From NCBI RefSeq assembly GCF_000499785.1, contig NZ_HG726029.1, positions 48,001 through 112,000 of the forward strand: a DNA stretch of 64,000 nt, given 5' to 3'. The first letter of the stretch is position 1, and the number at the start of each line of letters is the position of its first letter. The notes under the pieces are model-generated. The model was not told where the DNA came from, searched no databases, and was given only the letters and a program-made list of their open reading frames with translations. This document shows, in pieces, positions 52,983 through 62,783 of this stretch. A program made the translations under genes and the position numbers. This DNA comes from Bacteroides neonati. Its GTDB lineage: Bacteria; Bacteroidota; Bacteroidia; Bacteroidales; Bacteroidaceae.

Positions 52983-54317
52983 TTATTCGACAGACGACCG
53001 ATCAAGCGATTCTTCTGCCATAAGCTTCTTAGCACGTATTCTCTCCCGTCTCTTGATGACCAGAATATCGAGTCCCAAGACCAACAGTAAGGGAAGTGCA
53101 AACCACAATAGCACATTGCCCATAATATACAAACGACTTTCGGTCTTTTGTTTGCCTAAATCGATATTCTCTAATTTATCGTGCAACGCATATTCATCGG
53201 GCAAATCGGCATCACTCCATTTATTCAGGATAGTGCCGTTTTTGATAAGCATCAATCCCGGATTCGAGCGCAACATGGTCTTCAATGTTATCTCATCCAT
53301 TAAGCCAAACGGATATTCGGCTCCTGTTTTATCTCGCCATAAAGCGATTTGCTCGGCAGGCGAAGAGGTCAGGCAATAGAAGCCATAACCATGTTCAACC
53401 GAATAATCATATATTTCATTAATCAGATCGATATTGCTGTCATCGGCCTCTTCGATACGCTGAGCCACCAATAGAAAGGTATAATTCATATCGGTGAGCA
53501 CTTGCTCGGTAATATCCTCTCCGGTTTTCTGTTCGGTAATCGAAAAGTCGTGAATGGGAGGTTCGTATCCTTTCTTCTTCAGTACGGTACGCGTATCGAT
53601 AAATTTCCACGTACTATCGGGATAGTTTTCGAGCGTAAACTCTTGTGGCTTGCCGTTCTTTTCAAGAATAAATACGCTTTCGTACACACTGGGTTGAGCT
53701 CCGGGAGGGAGTGTCATGCCCTGAAGAATATTTTGTCCGATCTTATAAGGACGAAAATCCAGAATGGGCAGGTGTGTCAAGCAATAAGACGATAGAGCCA
53801 AAACGAATAATACAGTGTACAAAGAGACTAACCATTCGGTTTTTGCACTGATAAAGCGTATCAGTTGTTGCTTCCACTGAAGAACAGATAAAGCGGCAAT
53901 CAGCAGCAAAATATTCTTCCAGAATGTCTGCCAGTTGGTCAGGACCCAGGCATCTCCGAAACAGCCACAATCAGAGACCGGATTGACCAGTGCCAAATAA
54001 AGCGTCAGGGGAGTCATGAATGCCATCAACAGCAAAGCCAGCGTAGTTGCCGTATTTTTTCGAATACCGAAGAATAAGAGAATGCCGACAGAAAACTCAA
54101 GAGTAGACAGTGCTACTGCAATGAGCAAAGGCAGAAAAGAGGGAAACCAAGACAGCATTCCGAATGCTTCCAGATAATCTTGTATTTTATACTGTGACCC
54201 CAGAGGGTCGACAGCTTTTACAAATCCGGAAAAGGTAAATGCCGCTGCCAAGAGAAATCGACAAGCGTTGGCCCATACCTTCAGAATTATATGTAGTTGT
54301 TTATCCTTCAAATTCAA
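52983..54317 (-). CDS. DoxX-like membrane protein with a C-terminal thioredoxin-like region
   Basis: This 444-residue protein has an N-terminal DoxX/MauE-like part with four to five membrane segments and a Cys pair in PVSDCGCFG, then a soluble region (about 210-400) with a weak thioredoxin-like pattern and no clear CXXC, and a last membrane segment near 405-425. MauE/DoxX-like proteins are linked to disulfide or redox handling at the membrane. The function is not established. It overlaps the DUF1599 gene by 17 bases and lies 41 bases before tpiA. Confidence 0.75.
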   Translation of the reverse strand: MNLKDKQLHIILKVWANACRFLLAAAFTFSGFVKAVDPLGSQYKIQDYLEAFGMLSWFPSFLPLLIAVALSTLEFSVGILLFFGIRKNTATTLALLLMAFMTPLTLYLALVNPVSDCGCFGDAWVLTNWQTFWKNILLLIAALSVLQWKQQLIRFISAKTEWLVSLYTVLFVLALSSYCLTHLPILDFRPYKIGQNILQGMTLPPGAQPSVYESVFILEKNGKPQEFTLENYPDSTWKFIDTRTVLKKKGYEPPIHDFSITEQKTGEDITEQVLTDMNYTFLLVAQRIEEADDSNIDLINEIYDYSVEHGYGFYCLTSSPAEQIALWRDKTGAEYPFGLMDEITLKTMLRSNPGLMLIKNGTILNKWSDADLPDEYALHDKLENIDLGKQKTESRLYIMGNVLLWFALPLLLVLGLDILVIKRRERIRAKKLMAEESLDRSSVE

Positions 54318-54843
54318 TTTTAATCAACCCAAAAACGGAATAATTAATCATATCCATGTAGTTCGCATCAATACCTTCCGACACCAGGGTATTGCCCGAA
54401 ATAGATTCGATCTGTTTGGTTCGATATATTTTCATCAAAATCAAATCGGTATAAGAGCTGATACGCATATTGCGCCAAGCTTCATCGTAATCATGGTTTT
54501 TGGCAAGCATCAATTCTAACGCTTCTTTCGAATACTTATCGTACAGCTTCATGGCAGCTTCATTACTGATATCGGCCGACTCGGCGTATCCCAACTCTAA
54601 TTGAATCAAACCAATGATACCGTAGTTAACGATAGCAATAAACTCGGCACGAACCCCTTCGTCTACTAAAGCTACCCCTTTGGTTTCGATGCTACGAATA
54701 CGGTTGGCTTTGATAAACAATTGGTCGGTTACGGACGCAGGACGTAGAATACGCCATGCAGGACCATAATCGTGCAATTTTTTCGAAAAGAGGTCACGGC
54801 ACAAAGCAATGACATGCTCAAATTGTTGTCTGGTATCTTTCAT
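54301..54843 (-). CDS. DUF1599 family protein with an internal duplication
   Basis: This 180-residue soluble protein consists of two similar halves of about 85 residues. Half one has KLHDYGPAWRILRPASVTDQ and FIAIVNYGIIGLIQLELG; half two has KNHDYDEAWRNMRISSYTDL and YMDMINYSVFGLIKIEFEG. DUF1599 proteins have been grouped with nucleotide-modification associated domains; the function is not known. ATG at 54843 (MKDTRQQF) is preferred to an upstream TTG at 54864. Confidence 0.8.
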   Translation of the reverse strand: MKDTRQQFEHVIALCRDLFSKKLHDYGPAWRILRPASVTDQLFIKANRIRSIETKGVALVDEGVRAEFIAIVNYGIIGLIQLELGYAESADISNEAAMKLYDKYSKEALELMLAKNHDYDEAWRNMRISSYTDLILMKIYRTKQIESISGNTLVSEGIDANYMDMINYSVFGLIKIEFEG

Positions 54844-54951
54844 TTTCTTACAAATAGAGCACAAAGGTAGTAATAAATAAAGAAAAAAGGAAAGAGGGTA
54901 CTCTAAATTATATTAAAGTACCCTCTTCCCTGATATGTTAATTGGATGTAA

Positions 54952-55839
54952 TTACGAGCAACGAAGCACCTGACCGATACGAAGTGTTGTCTTTCGTGTA
55001 ATACGGTTCAGCTTACAAAGCCTGTCGATAGAAACACCGCGTTTTTGAGCAATACGCCCCAACGTGTCTCCACTCTTCACTTTATGGTATCTGATTGTAC
55101 CTCCGTCTTCACCGTTATCAGCCATATTCGTTTCAGACGAACTGCTTCTATCCGGTCTTCTTGTTCTTCTGAAGGTATAGTTATCGGCTACAATATCTTG
55201 TTTGGGGAAGTCGAACATATAAACAGGGTTGATGGCAATACCCAAAAAGCGGGTTTCAAAATGCAGATGCGAACCTGTTGAACGACCGGTGTTTCCACCT
55301 AAGCCAATCGCTTCGCCTGCTTTTACTAATTGATTGGGTTCAACCAATTGAGCTGATAAGTGACCGTAAACCGTTTCCAACCCATTATCGTGACGAATGA
55401 CCACGTATTTGCCATATCCTCTACGCTCGTACTTCACGATACGCACTTTTCCGTCGAAAGCCGCTACAATCGTATCGCCGATATTTACCTTTAAATCCAA
55501 TCCGTTGTGCATTCTTCTCCAGCGAGGACCGAAAGGCGAGGTAATACGGGTGCTTGGCGTTGGCATACAGAATCCTGTTAAATCAATAGTATACGATTCG
55601 GGGATAATAGCATCCTTTCCGTAAGCATGTACGTACTCGTTGTTCCAGTTTGGGTAAAGATCTAAAGCGGGATAGGCCGACTGCTCTGCACGAATTTGCT
55701 TTTGCAACGCCAGAGAGTCTACTAATTTTAATTTCTTGTCGATAGGTGCTTGACGAGCAATCAGATCCTGAGAAAAAGAATTCAGGCTGATCATGGCTGT
55801 CGCGGCAAGCAATACTGTTTTAATACAATTAAAATTCAT
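54952..55839 (-). CDS. M23 peptidase with LysM domain
   Basis: This 295-residue secreted endopeptidase has a signal peptide, an M23/LytM zinc peptidase domain (HNGLDLKVNIGD, YGHLSAQL, SHLHFETRF with the metal and catalytic His residues), and a C-terminal LysM domain (VKSGDTLGRIAQKRGVS). It should cut peptide cross-links in peptidoglycan during growth or division. It lies next to ndk, convergent with none. Confidence 0.92.
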   Translation of the reverse strand: MNFNCIKTVLLAATAMISLNSFSQDLIARQAPIDKKLKLVDSLALQKQIRAEQSAYPALDLYPNWNNEYVHAYGKDAIIPESYTIDLTGFCMPTPSTRITSPFGPRWRRMHNGLDLKVNIGDTIVAAFDGKVRIVKYERRGYGKYVVIRHDNGLETVYGHLSAQLVEPNQLVKAGEAIGLGGNTGRSTGSHLHFETRFLGIAINPVYMFDFPKQDIVADNYTFRRTRRPDRSSSSETNMADNGEDGGTIRYHKVKSGDTLGRIAQKRGVSIDRLCKLNRITRKTTLRIGQVLRCS

Positions 55840-55857
55840 TCGTTATAATAAGTTCAA

Positions 55858-56322
55858 TCAATATTCGTCATTGGCATACAGGTAGTCAAAAGTAACCTGT
55901 TTGTAGTCGAATATCTCATTGGGTTTAAAGAATCTATTTAATTCGGCAACAGCGGTTTCTAACGAATCAGAGGTATGAACGATATTTTCCTGAAAGCTCA
56001 TACTGTAATCTCCGCGAATCGTTCCCGGTGTTGCTAAACGTCCGTTTGTTGGACCCGCCAACTGTCGAACCACTTGAATAGCATCCACACCTTCAAAGCA
56101 ACAAGCGATAACGGGAGCCGCCATCATGGAATCTTTCACGCGCTGAAAGAATGGTTTTGCGCTTAGGTGGGCATAATGTTCGTTTAACAATTGGTCTGTG
56201 AGTTGCATCATTTTCATACCGGCCAGACGTAATCCTTTTCGCTCAAAGCGGTGTATTATCTCACCAATCAATGACCGCTGAAGAGTACATGGTTTTAATA
56301 GAACCAGCGTTTTCTCAATCAT
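55858..56322 (-). CDS. ndk: Nucleoside diphosphate kinase
   Basis: This 154-residue enzyme equilibrates nucleoside triphosphate pools. The phospho-histidine is H116 in NIVHTSDS. LVLLKPCTLQRSLIGEII and GDYSMSF are also typical. A TAnnTTTG-type box (TATCTTTG on the minus strand, 56374-56381) lies about 55 bases upstream. Confidence 0.95.
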   Translation of the reverse strand: MIEKTLVLLKPCTLQRSLIGEIIHRFERKGLRLAGMKMMQLTDQLLNEHYAHLSAKPFFQRVKDSMMAAPVIACCFEGVDAIQVVRQLAGPTNGRLATPGTIRGDYSMSFQENIVHTSDSLETAVAELNRFFKPNEIFDYKQVTFDYLYANDEY

Positions 56323-56543
56323 AATGCGACAGTTTTCAAAGGGTTAAACTTGACATTTTATTCAAAAATCTCCCAAAGATAACATTTCCAGATGAAAAAC
56401 GAAGTATCTGATTAACTATTTTTTGATGACTACCTCACAGAATAGCAGCTATTTATTCATGTAAAGTGCTATAAATAGGGGAAATAAGTCGAAACATGTT
56501 TTTCAACACATTTGTGAAAAGAAACTGTATGTTTAACCAATTT
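56323..56543. other. Intergenic region between recG and ndk
   Basis: This 221-base AT-rich stretch holds the probable ndk -7 box at 56374-56381 and no obvious gene. The minus-strand end of recG is followed by no strong hairpin here. Confidence 0.4.
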
Positions 56544-58640
56544 TCAACTAATAGATGCCCAGTTAACATTCGATTTACGAAGCGCTTTGAGCTGTCTCCA
56601 CAAAACTTCATTCTGAGGGTTTTCGGACGTCGGATCCGCATCTACTATTTCTTGTGCAATGGCACGGACATGTTGCAGCAACTGCCCATCGTGAACAATA
56701 TCGGCTATTTTAAGATCAAAAGCAACACCACTCTGCTGCGTACCTTCCAAATCGCCCGGCCCGCGGAGCTTCAAGTCGGCCTCTGCTATCTCAAAACCGT
56801 CATTGGTACGCACCATAATTTCGAGGCGTTTGCGGGTTTCGTCAGAGAGCTTATAAGTGGTTACGAGAATGCAGTACGACTGATCGGCACCACGTCCTAC
56901 TCTACCACGTAACTGATGCAGTTGAGAAAGCCCGAAACGCTCGGCATTCTCAATAATCATGACCGAAGCGTTGGGCACGTTCACTCCTACTTCGATAACG
57001 GTGGTAGCCACCATAATTTGTGCTTGGCCCGATACGAATTGTTGCATCTGCTCATCCTTCTCGGCAGCTTTCATCTTTCCATGAACTTTACAGACTTTGC
57101 TATCCGGAAACTCTTCGCAAATGTGTTGATAACCTTCTTCGAGATTCTTTAAGTCGATCTTCTCACTTTCTTTAATCAACGGATAGACGATATAAATCTG
57201 CCGGCCTTCGGCTATTTGTTTGCGTACGGAATGATACAGACTCTCTCGGCGATTATCAAATTGATGAACCGTGGTAATCGGCTTACGTCCCGGCGGGAGT
57301 TCGTCGATGACCGACACATCCAGATCGCCATAAAGAGTCATAGCCAAGGTGCGGGGAATAGGTGTAGCCGTCATGACCAAGACATGAGGAGGTTGCACGT
57401 TCTTAGTCCACAAGCGGGCGCGTTGTGCAACTCCGAAGCGATGTTGTTCATCGACGATAACAAGACCCAAAGAGGAAAAATTCACCGTATCTTCAATCAC
57501 GGCATGAGTACCGATTAAGATATGCACGTCGCCCGTGAGCAACCCTTTTAAGATGGCTTCCCGTCTTTTTCCTTTGATCGATCCGGTAAGTAATTCCACC
57601 CGCACATTCATGCCAAAAAGTAATTCTTTGATACTTTCGTAATGTTGATTGGCTAAAATCTCGGTCGGCGCCATCATGCATGCCTGAAACCCATTATCAA
57701 GAGCAATCAACATGCTCATCAGGGCTACAAGTGTTTTGCCACTACCGACATCGCCTTGTAGCAAACGGTTCATCTGACGGCCATAACCCATGTCTTGTCG
57801 GATCTCTTTCAACACTCTCTTCTGCGCACCCGTTAATTCAAAGGGTAGGTTCTGAGTGTAAAACGTATTGAATATCTCCCCGACCGTCTCAAATATATAG
57901 CCGCGGTATTTCCGCTGACGGTCTTTGGAGTAACGCAAGATATTGAGCTGTACATAAAAGAGTTCTTCGAACTTTAAGCGGTACTGCGCTTTTCGTAACA
58001 ACTCGGAGTTTGCCGGGAAATGGATATTTTGCAAGGCCTCCGTCAAAGGCATTAAAAAATGATCGGCAATGAGTTGCGGAGATAATGTTTCGGGCAGTGG
58101 CTCCTGTATTTGCTGAATGATGGAGCTCATCATTTTGGTGATGGCATGGGAGTTGAGGTAACCACGCTTCATCTTCTCCGTGGTATTGTAATAGGGTTGC
58201 AAACCCATGGCTGTAAGCTTGAGTTCGGCAGGAAGGTCGATATCGGGATGAGCCAGGTTGATGCGTCCGTTAAACACGGTTGGCTTGCCAAATACAATGT
58301 ACTCTTCGTGCAGTTTATACTTTCCTGTGATGTACTTGATTCCTTGAAACCAAACCAGGTCGATGATACCCGTACCATCCGAAAAGTGTCCTACCAACCT
58401 GCGTTGTCTGCCTTCGCCAAAGGTCTCGAAGCCGACAATACGACCTTTCAATTGAATATAGGGCATGTTGCCATCTATTTCATGTACGTAATAGATGCGA
58501 CTCCGGTCTACATATTTATAGGGAAAGTAGTAAAGCAGGTCATGGACCGAATAGATACCTAACTCTTTATTGAGTACAGATGCCTTTTGCGGTCCTACAC
58601 CGGATACGAATTTTATGTCACGTGTGGCTAAATCAAACAT
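56544..58640 (-). CDS. recG: ATP-dependent DNA helicase RecG
   Basis: This 698-residue helicase remodels stalled replication forks and Holliday junctions. The N-terminal wedge/OB part is followed by helicase motifs: LQGDVGSGKTLVAL (Walker A), VIVDEQHRFG (DEAH-like DEQH), VMTATPIPRTLAM and LRGRVGRGADQSYC. The length is normal. It overlaps ispD by 13 bases, indicating a shared transcript. Confidence 0.96.
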   Translation of the reverse strand: MFDLATRDIKFVSGVGPQKASVLNKELGIYSVHDLLYYFPYKYVDRSRIYYVHEIDGNMPYIQLKGRIVGFETFGEGRQRRLVGHFSDGTGIIDLVWFQGIKYITGKYKLHEEYIVFGKPTVFNGRINLAHPDIDLPAELKLTAMGLQPYYNTTEKMKRGYLNSHAITKMMSSIIQQIQEPLPETLSPQLIADHFLMPLTEALQNIHFPANSELLRKAQYRLKFEELFYVQLNILRYSKDRQRKYRGYIFETVGEIFNTFYTQNLPFELTGAQKRVLKEIRQDMGYGRQMNRLLQGDVGSGKTLVALMSMLIALDNGFQACMMAPTEILANQHYESIKELLFGMNVRVELLTGSIKGKRREAILKGLLTGDVHILIGTHAVIEDTVNFSSLGLVIVDEQHRFGVAQRARLWTKNVQPPHVLVMTATPIPRTLAMTLYGDLDVSVIDELPPGRKPITTVHQFDNRRESLYHSVRKQIAEGRQIYIVYPLIKESEKIDLKNLEEGYQHICEEFPDSKVCKVHGKMKAAEKDEQMQQFVSGQAQIMVATTVIEVGVNVPNASVMIIENAERFGLSQLHQLRGRVGRGADQSYCILVTTYKLSDETRKRLEIMVRTNDGFEIAEADLKLRGPGDLEGTQQSGVAFDLKIADIVHDGQLLQHVRAIAQEIVDADPTSENPQNEVLWRQLKALRKSNVNWASIS

Positions 58641-59299
58641 CCTAACAAGGCACTCCCCACTTTCAAATCAAATGGGGTCGTTATTTTTATATTCTCACGA
58701 TTTCCTTCGACAAGCGTAATGGATACACCAAGCGCTTCGACTACAGATGCATCGTCGGTAAAATGAGTAGAGTATGCTTGTGAATAAGCGTTCTTTAATA
58801 GTCCGACCTCAAATACCTGAGGGGTTTGAACTAATTTATAATCGTCGCGATTGACCGTCTCACTACCTTGCGGAGTTAAATGCCGAACTGTTTCGAACAC
58901 ATCTATAACCGGAATAGCGGCCAATTGAGTTTCAGCCGCTTCATAGCAACGAGCAATGACTTCTTGCGAAACGAACGGGCGCACACCATCGTGTACTGCA
59001 ACAAGTCCAGGTTCTTGGACCAGCATCAACCCATTTTGCACCGAATGAAAGCGGGTCTCTCCACCATCGGCGATAAGGTGATTAAGCGTGAAGTGATAAT
59101 CGGAGCACAACTGCTTCCAATAAGATTGTTGCTCGCGAGGCAATACAACGATCAGCTGCATCGCTTCATCATAACGGTGAAACGCTTCAAGCGTATGCAT
59201 CAACACCGGTTTAGCAGCCATAAGTAGGAATTGTTTGGGAAGTTCGCTTCCCATACGCAGTCCCTTGCCGCCGGCTACAATCAGAGCAGTCCGTATCAT
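58628..59299 (-). CDS. ispD: 2-C-methyl-D-erythritol 4-phosphate cytidylyltransferase
   Basis: This 223-residue enzyme is the third step of the non-mevalonate isoprenoid pathway. Its start IVAGGKGLRMGSELPKQFL and AVHDGVRPFVS are the CTP and substrate motifs, and LVQTPQVF is also typical. It lies between recG (13-base overlap) and a DJ-1 gene (11 bases). Confidence 0.94.
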   Translation of the reverse strand: MIRTALIVAGGKGLRMGSELPKQFLLMAAKPVLMHTLEAFHRYDEAMQLIVVLPREQQSYWKQLCSDYHFTLNHLIADGGETRFHSVQNGLMLVQEPGLVAVHDGVRPFVSQEVIARCYEAAETQLAAIPVIDVFETVRHLTPQGSETVNRDDYKLVQTPQVFEVGLLKNAYSQAYSTHFTDDASVVEALGVSITLVEGNRENIKITTPFDLKVGSALLGCLI

Positions 59300-59309
59300 T
59301 CTATCACGC

Positions 59310-59858
59310 TTATCTTATACACATTGCACTTTGTAACTCTTGAGCCTTCGCTTCGCCAACCAACTCTTTGACAAGTGCCAAAGCAAATGGCATGGCTGCG
59401 CCCGGGCCGAGTCCAGTAATGATATTACCATCTTTTACAACAAGTTCGTTGATACACTCAGCACCTTCGAGATATTGTTCGAAACCCGGATAACAGGTTG
59501 CTTTGCGTCCCTTCAGTAAGCCAAGTTTACCAAGTACCATAGGTGCGGCACAAATGGCCGCAATGGGTTGATTATTTTCGGCAAACTTGACTAGTTGCTT
59601 ACGTAGCCCTATATGGCTGTCGAGAGTCGCTGCACCGGGCATTCCTCCGGGCAGAACCAACATGGCTGCATCACGAAAATCGCAATTTACAAAATTAATA
59701 TCACAAAGCACTGATATATCATGAGCGCCCACTACTATCTCGTCAGGGGTTACCGATACGATTTGTACATTCACTCCGGCACGTCTCAACGTATCAATGG
59801 TTGTAAGAGCTTCGATTTCTTCAAAGCCATCCGCAAAAAAAACATATACAGTTCCCAT
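59310..59858 (-). CDS. DJ-1/PfpI-family protein
   Basis: This 182-residue protein belongs to the DJ-1/ThiJ/YajL group: VFFADGFEEIEALTTIDTLRRA shown as FADGFEEIEALTTIDTLRRA, LPGGMPGA and the nucleophile elbow ICAAPMVLG with the reactive Cys. Such proteins act as glyoxalases, deglycases or redox chaperones; the activity here is not known. ATG at 59858 is preferred; ATG at 59870 is possible. Confidence 0.85.
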   Translation of the reverse strand: MGTVYVFFADGFEEIEALTTIDTLRRAGVNVQIVSVTPDEIVVGAHDISVLCDINFVNCDFRDAAMLVLPGGMPGAATLDSHIGLRKQLVKFAENNQPIAAICAAPMVLGKLGLLKGRKATCYPGFEQYLEGAECINELVVKDGNIITGLGPGAAMPFALALVKELVGEAKAQELQSAMCIR

Positions 59859-59977
59859 AATCTTATTCATTATGTGCCATATGCCAAAGGCAATACACGT
59901 TTTAATGGTTAATTATTAATTGATTCGTTCTTCATCATCAATCTCATGTGCATACGATGTACATGAACCAAGAAGTA

Positions 59978-60820
59978 CTATCTCAAGTTAAAATAATAGG
60001 TAATCGTTCCGGTCTGGTTATTAACTCCGTCGACACTATTAAATCGGGCTTTCTTAGCAGCATCTTCGGCGGCTTTACGAAGGGTAGCATTTACCGTATT
60101 CGTTTGCCGGTTAATACTCGTAGCAATGACTTGTCCGGCCGGATTTACCGTGATTGAGACAACAACACGCCCTTCTTCTTGCACATTATAAGCAGGACGA
60201 GGCAGACCACCTTCACCAATAGAACGTCCGCCGAGGTTAAAAGTTCCATATCCTCCAACGCCCGTTTTAGCACCTGTTGATGAATTTCCGTCTTTACTTC
60301 CTTCAACACCTGTACCAGCAGTTGCCGTTCCTTTACTTCCTTCCATCTGAGCACCTTTACCAAAAGCTCCTGCAACTCGTTTACGTGCAGCCTCTTCGGC
60401 CGACTTACGTTCTTGCTCCGCTTTTGCTTCTGCAAGTTTCTTTGCTTCTGCTGCTATCTCGGCTGCCGTTTTTTCAGGCTTCTTAACCTCCTTAGGTTTC
60501 TCTTTTTTAGGCGTTTTTTTAGGCTTTACAACGACAGTCTCTTCTTCTTCCTGGGCGATCAATTCTTGCTCGGTTATCTCTTCCGGTTGAGCTTCTGCTA
60601 CTGGTTCCGGTGGAACAGGAAGCACTTCGACTTCGACCAATGAGGGATCAGCCTCACCACTGGCGGCGTCTACGTTTCCTATCATAACAGGAATTCCACC
60701 ATCATCTTCATTCGGCAGAGGAACAACAAAAGTTAGCAGAATCAAAAGAGCAAAGAAAATTGCATGCACCAACAGCGCACCCAATACTCCTACATATTCA
60801 CCCTTTTTTTTTCTATCCAT
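59978..60820 (-). CDS. TonB-type energy transducer
   Basis: This 280-residue protein has one N-terminal membrane segment (LGALLVHAIFFALLILLTFV), a Pro/Glu/Lys-rich and then Gly-rich periplasmic linker, and a C-terminal TonB-like domain with GRVVVSITVNPAGQVIA. It links the ExbB/ExbD proton channel encoded directly upstream to outer-membrane transporters. The gene is next to exbD, with 3 bases between. Confidence 0.9.
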   Translation of the reverse strand: MDRKKKGEYVGVLGALLVHAIFFALLILLTFVVPLPNEDDGGIPVMIGNVDAASGEADPSLVEVEVLPVPPEPVAEAQPEEITEQELIAQEEEETVVVKPKKTPKKEKPKEVKKPEKTAAEIAAEAKKLAEAKAEQERKSAEEAARKRVAGAFGKGAQMEGSKGTATAGTGVEGSKDGNSSTGAKTGVGGYGTFNLGGRSIGEGGLPRPAYNVQEEGRVVVSITVNPAGQVIATSINRQTNTVNATLRKAAEDAAKKARFNSVDGVNNQTGTITYYFNLR

Positions 60821-60823
60821 GCT

Positions 60824-61240
60824 TTATTTCTTTTCAGGCGGACGTGTGGCCAACACCATTTTAAAATGATTTTCGTTTGCAATATTCAATACCCTTACTA
60901 TTTCTTTATAAGGTACAGTCTCATCAGCATAAAGTGCCACAAACATCTCCGGTTCTTTATCGGCACAACTTTGCAGGAAAGGAGTCAGCTCCTCCAGCGT
61001 CAATATACGCTCTTTCTCATTACCGAATGCCGCATAATAGTTCAGATCCTTATCGATAACAACGCGAGTCAGTGGTTTCGCCGAGGTTTGTTGTTTTCCT
61101 TGTGGAAGTAATACCTTAATCGCATTCGGTGATACCACAGTAGAGGTTATCATGAAAAATATCAGTAACAGGAAAATGACGTCCGTCATGGAAGCCATGC
61201 TGAAATTGGGCGATATTTTAGCTCTTCGTTTTAATGCCAT
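60824..61240 (-). CDS. exbD: ExbD/TolR-type proton channel subunit
   Basis: This 138-residue protein has one membrane segment (SMTDVIFLLLIFFMITSTVV) containing the conserved Asp, followed by a small periplasmic domain. It forms the proton-motive complex with ExbB and drives the TonB protein. It lies 8 bases after exbB. Confidence 0.92.
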   Translation of the reverse strand: MALKRRAKISPNFSMASMTDVIFLLLIFFMITSTVVSPNAIKVLLPQGKQQTSAKPLTRVVIDKDLNYYAAFGNEKERILTLEELTPFLQSCADKEPEMFVALYADETVPYKEIVRVLNIANENHFKMVLATRPPEKK

Positions 61241-61248
61241 ACTAGATA

Positions 61249-61968
61249 TTATTTAACCGGTTCGTTGAGTAGATCCATGAAATCCATGGTACGCAACTCC
61301 ATCTTATTTACCACTCGATCAACTAACATCACCAGATAATTATAAGCAAACATAGCGATAATACCGACAATCAAGCCACCTACAGTCGTAATCATGGCTT
61401 CATAGATACCTCCCGACAATAAAGTGATATCAATGTTACCACTTCCTGCATTAGCCATTTCGTAGAATGCGCGTACCATACCTGTTACCGTACCCAAAAA
61501 TCCGATCATCGGTGCACCACCCGCAATGGTAGCCATCACCGGCAATCCTTTTTCAAGTTTGGCCACTTCAATATTACCTACATTTTCAATAGCCACCTGT
61601 ACGTCATTGATCGGACGCCCCAAGCGGCTGATTCCTTTTTCAATCATTCGTGCTGATGGAGTATCGACAGTACGACAATACGATATAGCCGCTTTTATTT
61701 CACCGCTATGGATATAGTCCTTTATTTTATCCATAAACATAGGGTCTTCCTTTCCGGCTTTTCGAATGGTATACATACGTTCAAAAAGAATATAGAAACA
61801 CCCTACCGACAAGACGGCAAGAACGATCATGATCCAGCCGCCTTTTACTGCCATATCAAGCATGTTCATCTCTGCAGGATCACTTACCGAAGTCAACACG
61901 GGAGCAACCGTATCCAGTGGCTCAGTTAAATTTGTAGCCGCCTGGGCCAATAACATTAATACATTCAT
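61249..61968 (-). CDS. exbB: ExbB/TolQ/MotA-type proton channel subunit
   Basis: This 239-residue protein has three membrane segments (GGWIMIVLAVLSVGCFYILF, MIGFLGTVTGMVRAF, and TVGGLIVGIIAMFAYNYLV) and the conserved loop with Pro/Thr. It energises TonB and thus the SusC transporters. Its start overlaps the pdxJ stop by one base. Confidence 0.92.
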   Translation of the reverse strand: MNVLMLLAQAATNLTEPLDTVAPVLTSVSDPAEMNMLDMAVKGGWIMIVLAVLSVGCFYILFERMYTIRKAGKEDPMFMDKIKDYIHSGEIKAAISYCRTVDTPSARMIEKGISRLGRPINDVQVAIENVGNIEVAKLEKGLPVMATIAGGAPMIGFLGTVTGMVRAFYEMANAGSGNIDITLLSGGIYEAMITTVGGLIVGIIAMFAYNYLVMLVDRVVNKMELRTMDFMDLLNEPVK

Positions 61969-62681
61969 TATCGAAGACAGTTTTTATATTCCACAATGGT
62001 ACGTTCGAGTCCCAAATAGAGAGCATCACTAACTAATGCATGCCCAATAGAGACTTCGTCGACCCAAGGGATGTTTTTATAAAAATAATTCAAATTGATC
62101 AGACTTAAATCATGACCGGCATTCAAACCAAGCCCTAACTTACGTGCAACTTTAGCCGCTTCTATAAAGGGAGCAATAGCCAATTCAGGGTTTTTCGGAT
62201 ATTCTGTCGCATAAGGTTCTGTATACAGTTCTACACGGTCGGCACCTGCTTTAGCTGCATATTCGACCATCGTTATATCCGGTGCTACAAACACCGAAGT
62301 ACGAATACCGGAGCGGTTGAACTTCTCAAGGATCTCTGTTAAGAACTCCAGATTGGCTTTGGTATCCCATCCCGCATTAGACGTTATTTGCGATGGTTCA
62401 TCCGGAACAAGCGTTACCTGGTGAGGCTTTACTTTCAATACCAAATCAATAAACTCGGGCGAAGGATAACCTTCAATATTAAACTCCGTTCGCAACAGCG
62501 GACGTAAATCATAAACATCAGCTCTGCGAATATGTCGTTCATCAGGACGAGGATGTACCGTAATTCCATCAGCACCAAAACGTTCACAGTCAAGAGCAAC
62601 CTTTACTACATTAGGAACATCGCCCCCACGAGCATTTCTTAAAGTTGCAATCTTATTTATATTTACACTTAACTTAGTCAT
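61968..62681 (-). CDS. pdxJ: Pyridoxine 5'-phosphate synthase
   Basis: This 237-residue TIM barrel makes pyridoxine 5'-phosphate. KLSVNINKIATLRNARGG, ITVHPRPDERHI, VTLVPDEP and LNAGHDL are the family motifs with the catalytic Glu/His residues. ATG at 62681 gives the usual MTKLSVNIN start. Two -7 boxes (minus-strand TACTTTTG at 62702-62709 and TATATTTG at 62710-62717) lie just upstream. Confidence 0.95.
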   Translation of the reverse strand: MTKLSVNINKIATLRNARGGDVPNVVKVALDCERFGADGITVHPRPDERHIRRADVYDLRPLLRTEFNIEGYPSPEFIDLVLKVKPHQVTLVPDEPSQITSNAGWDTKANLEFLTEILEKFNRSGIRTSVFVAPDITMVEYAAKAGADRVELYTEPYATEYPKNPELAIAPFIEAAKVARKLGLGLNAGHDLSLINLNYFYKNIPWVDEVSIGHALVSDALYLGLERTIVEYKNCLR

Positions 62682-62783
62682 ACCTACCATAATGTTTGCT
62701 ACAAAAGTACAAATATAAGTGACATGATAACAGCAATCTGAAAAAAAAATCCCAAATTTGCGGCATAACTAACGATGGTGTAT

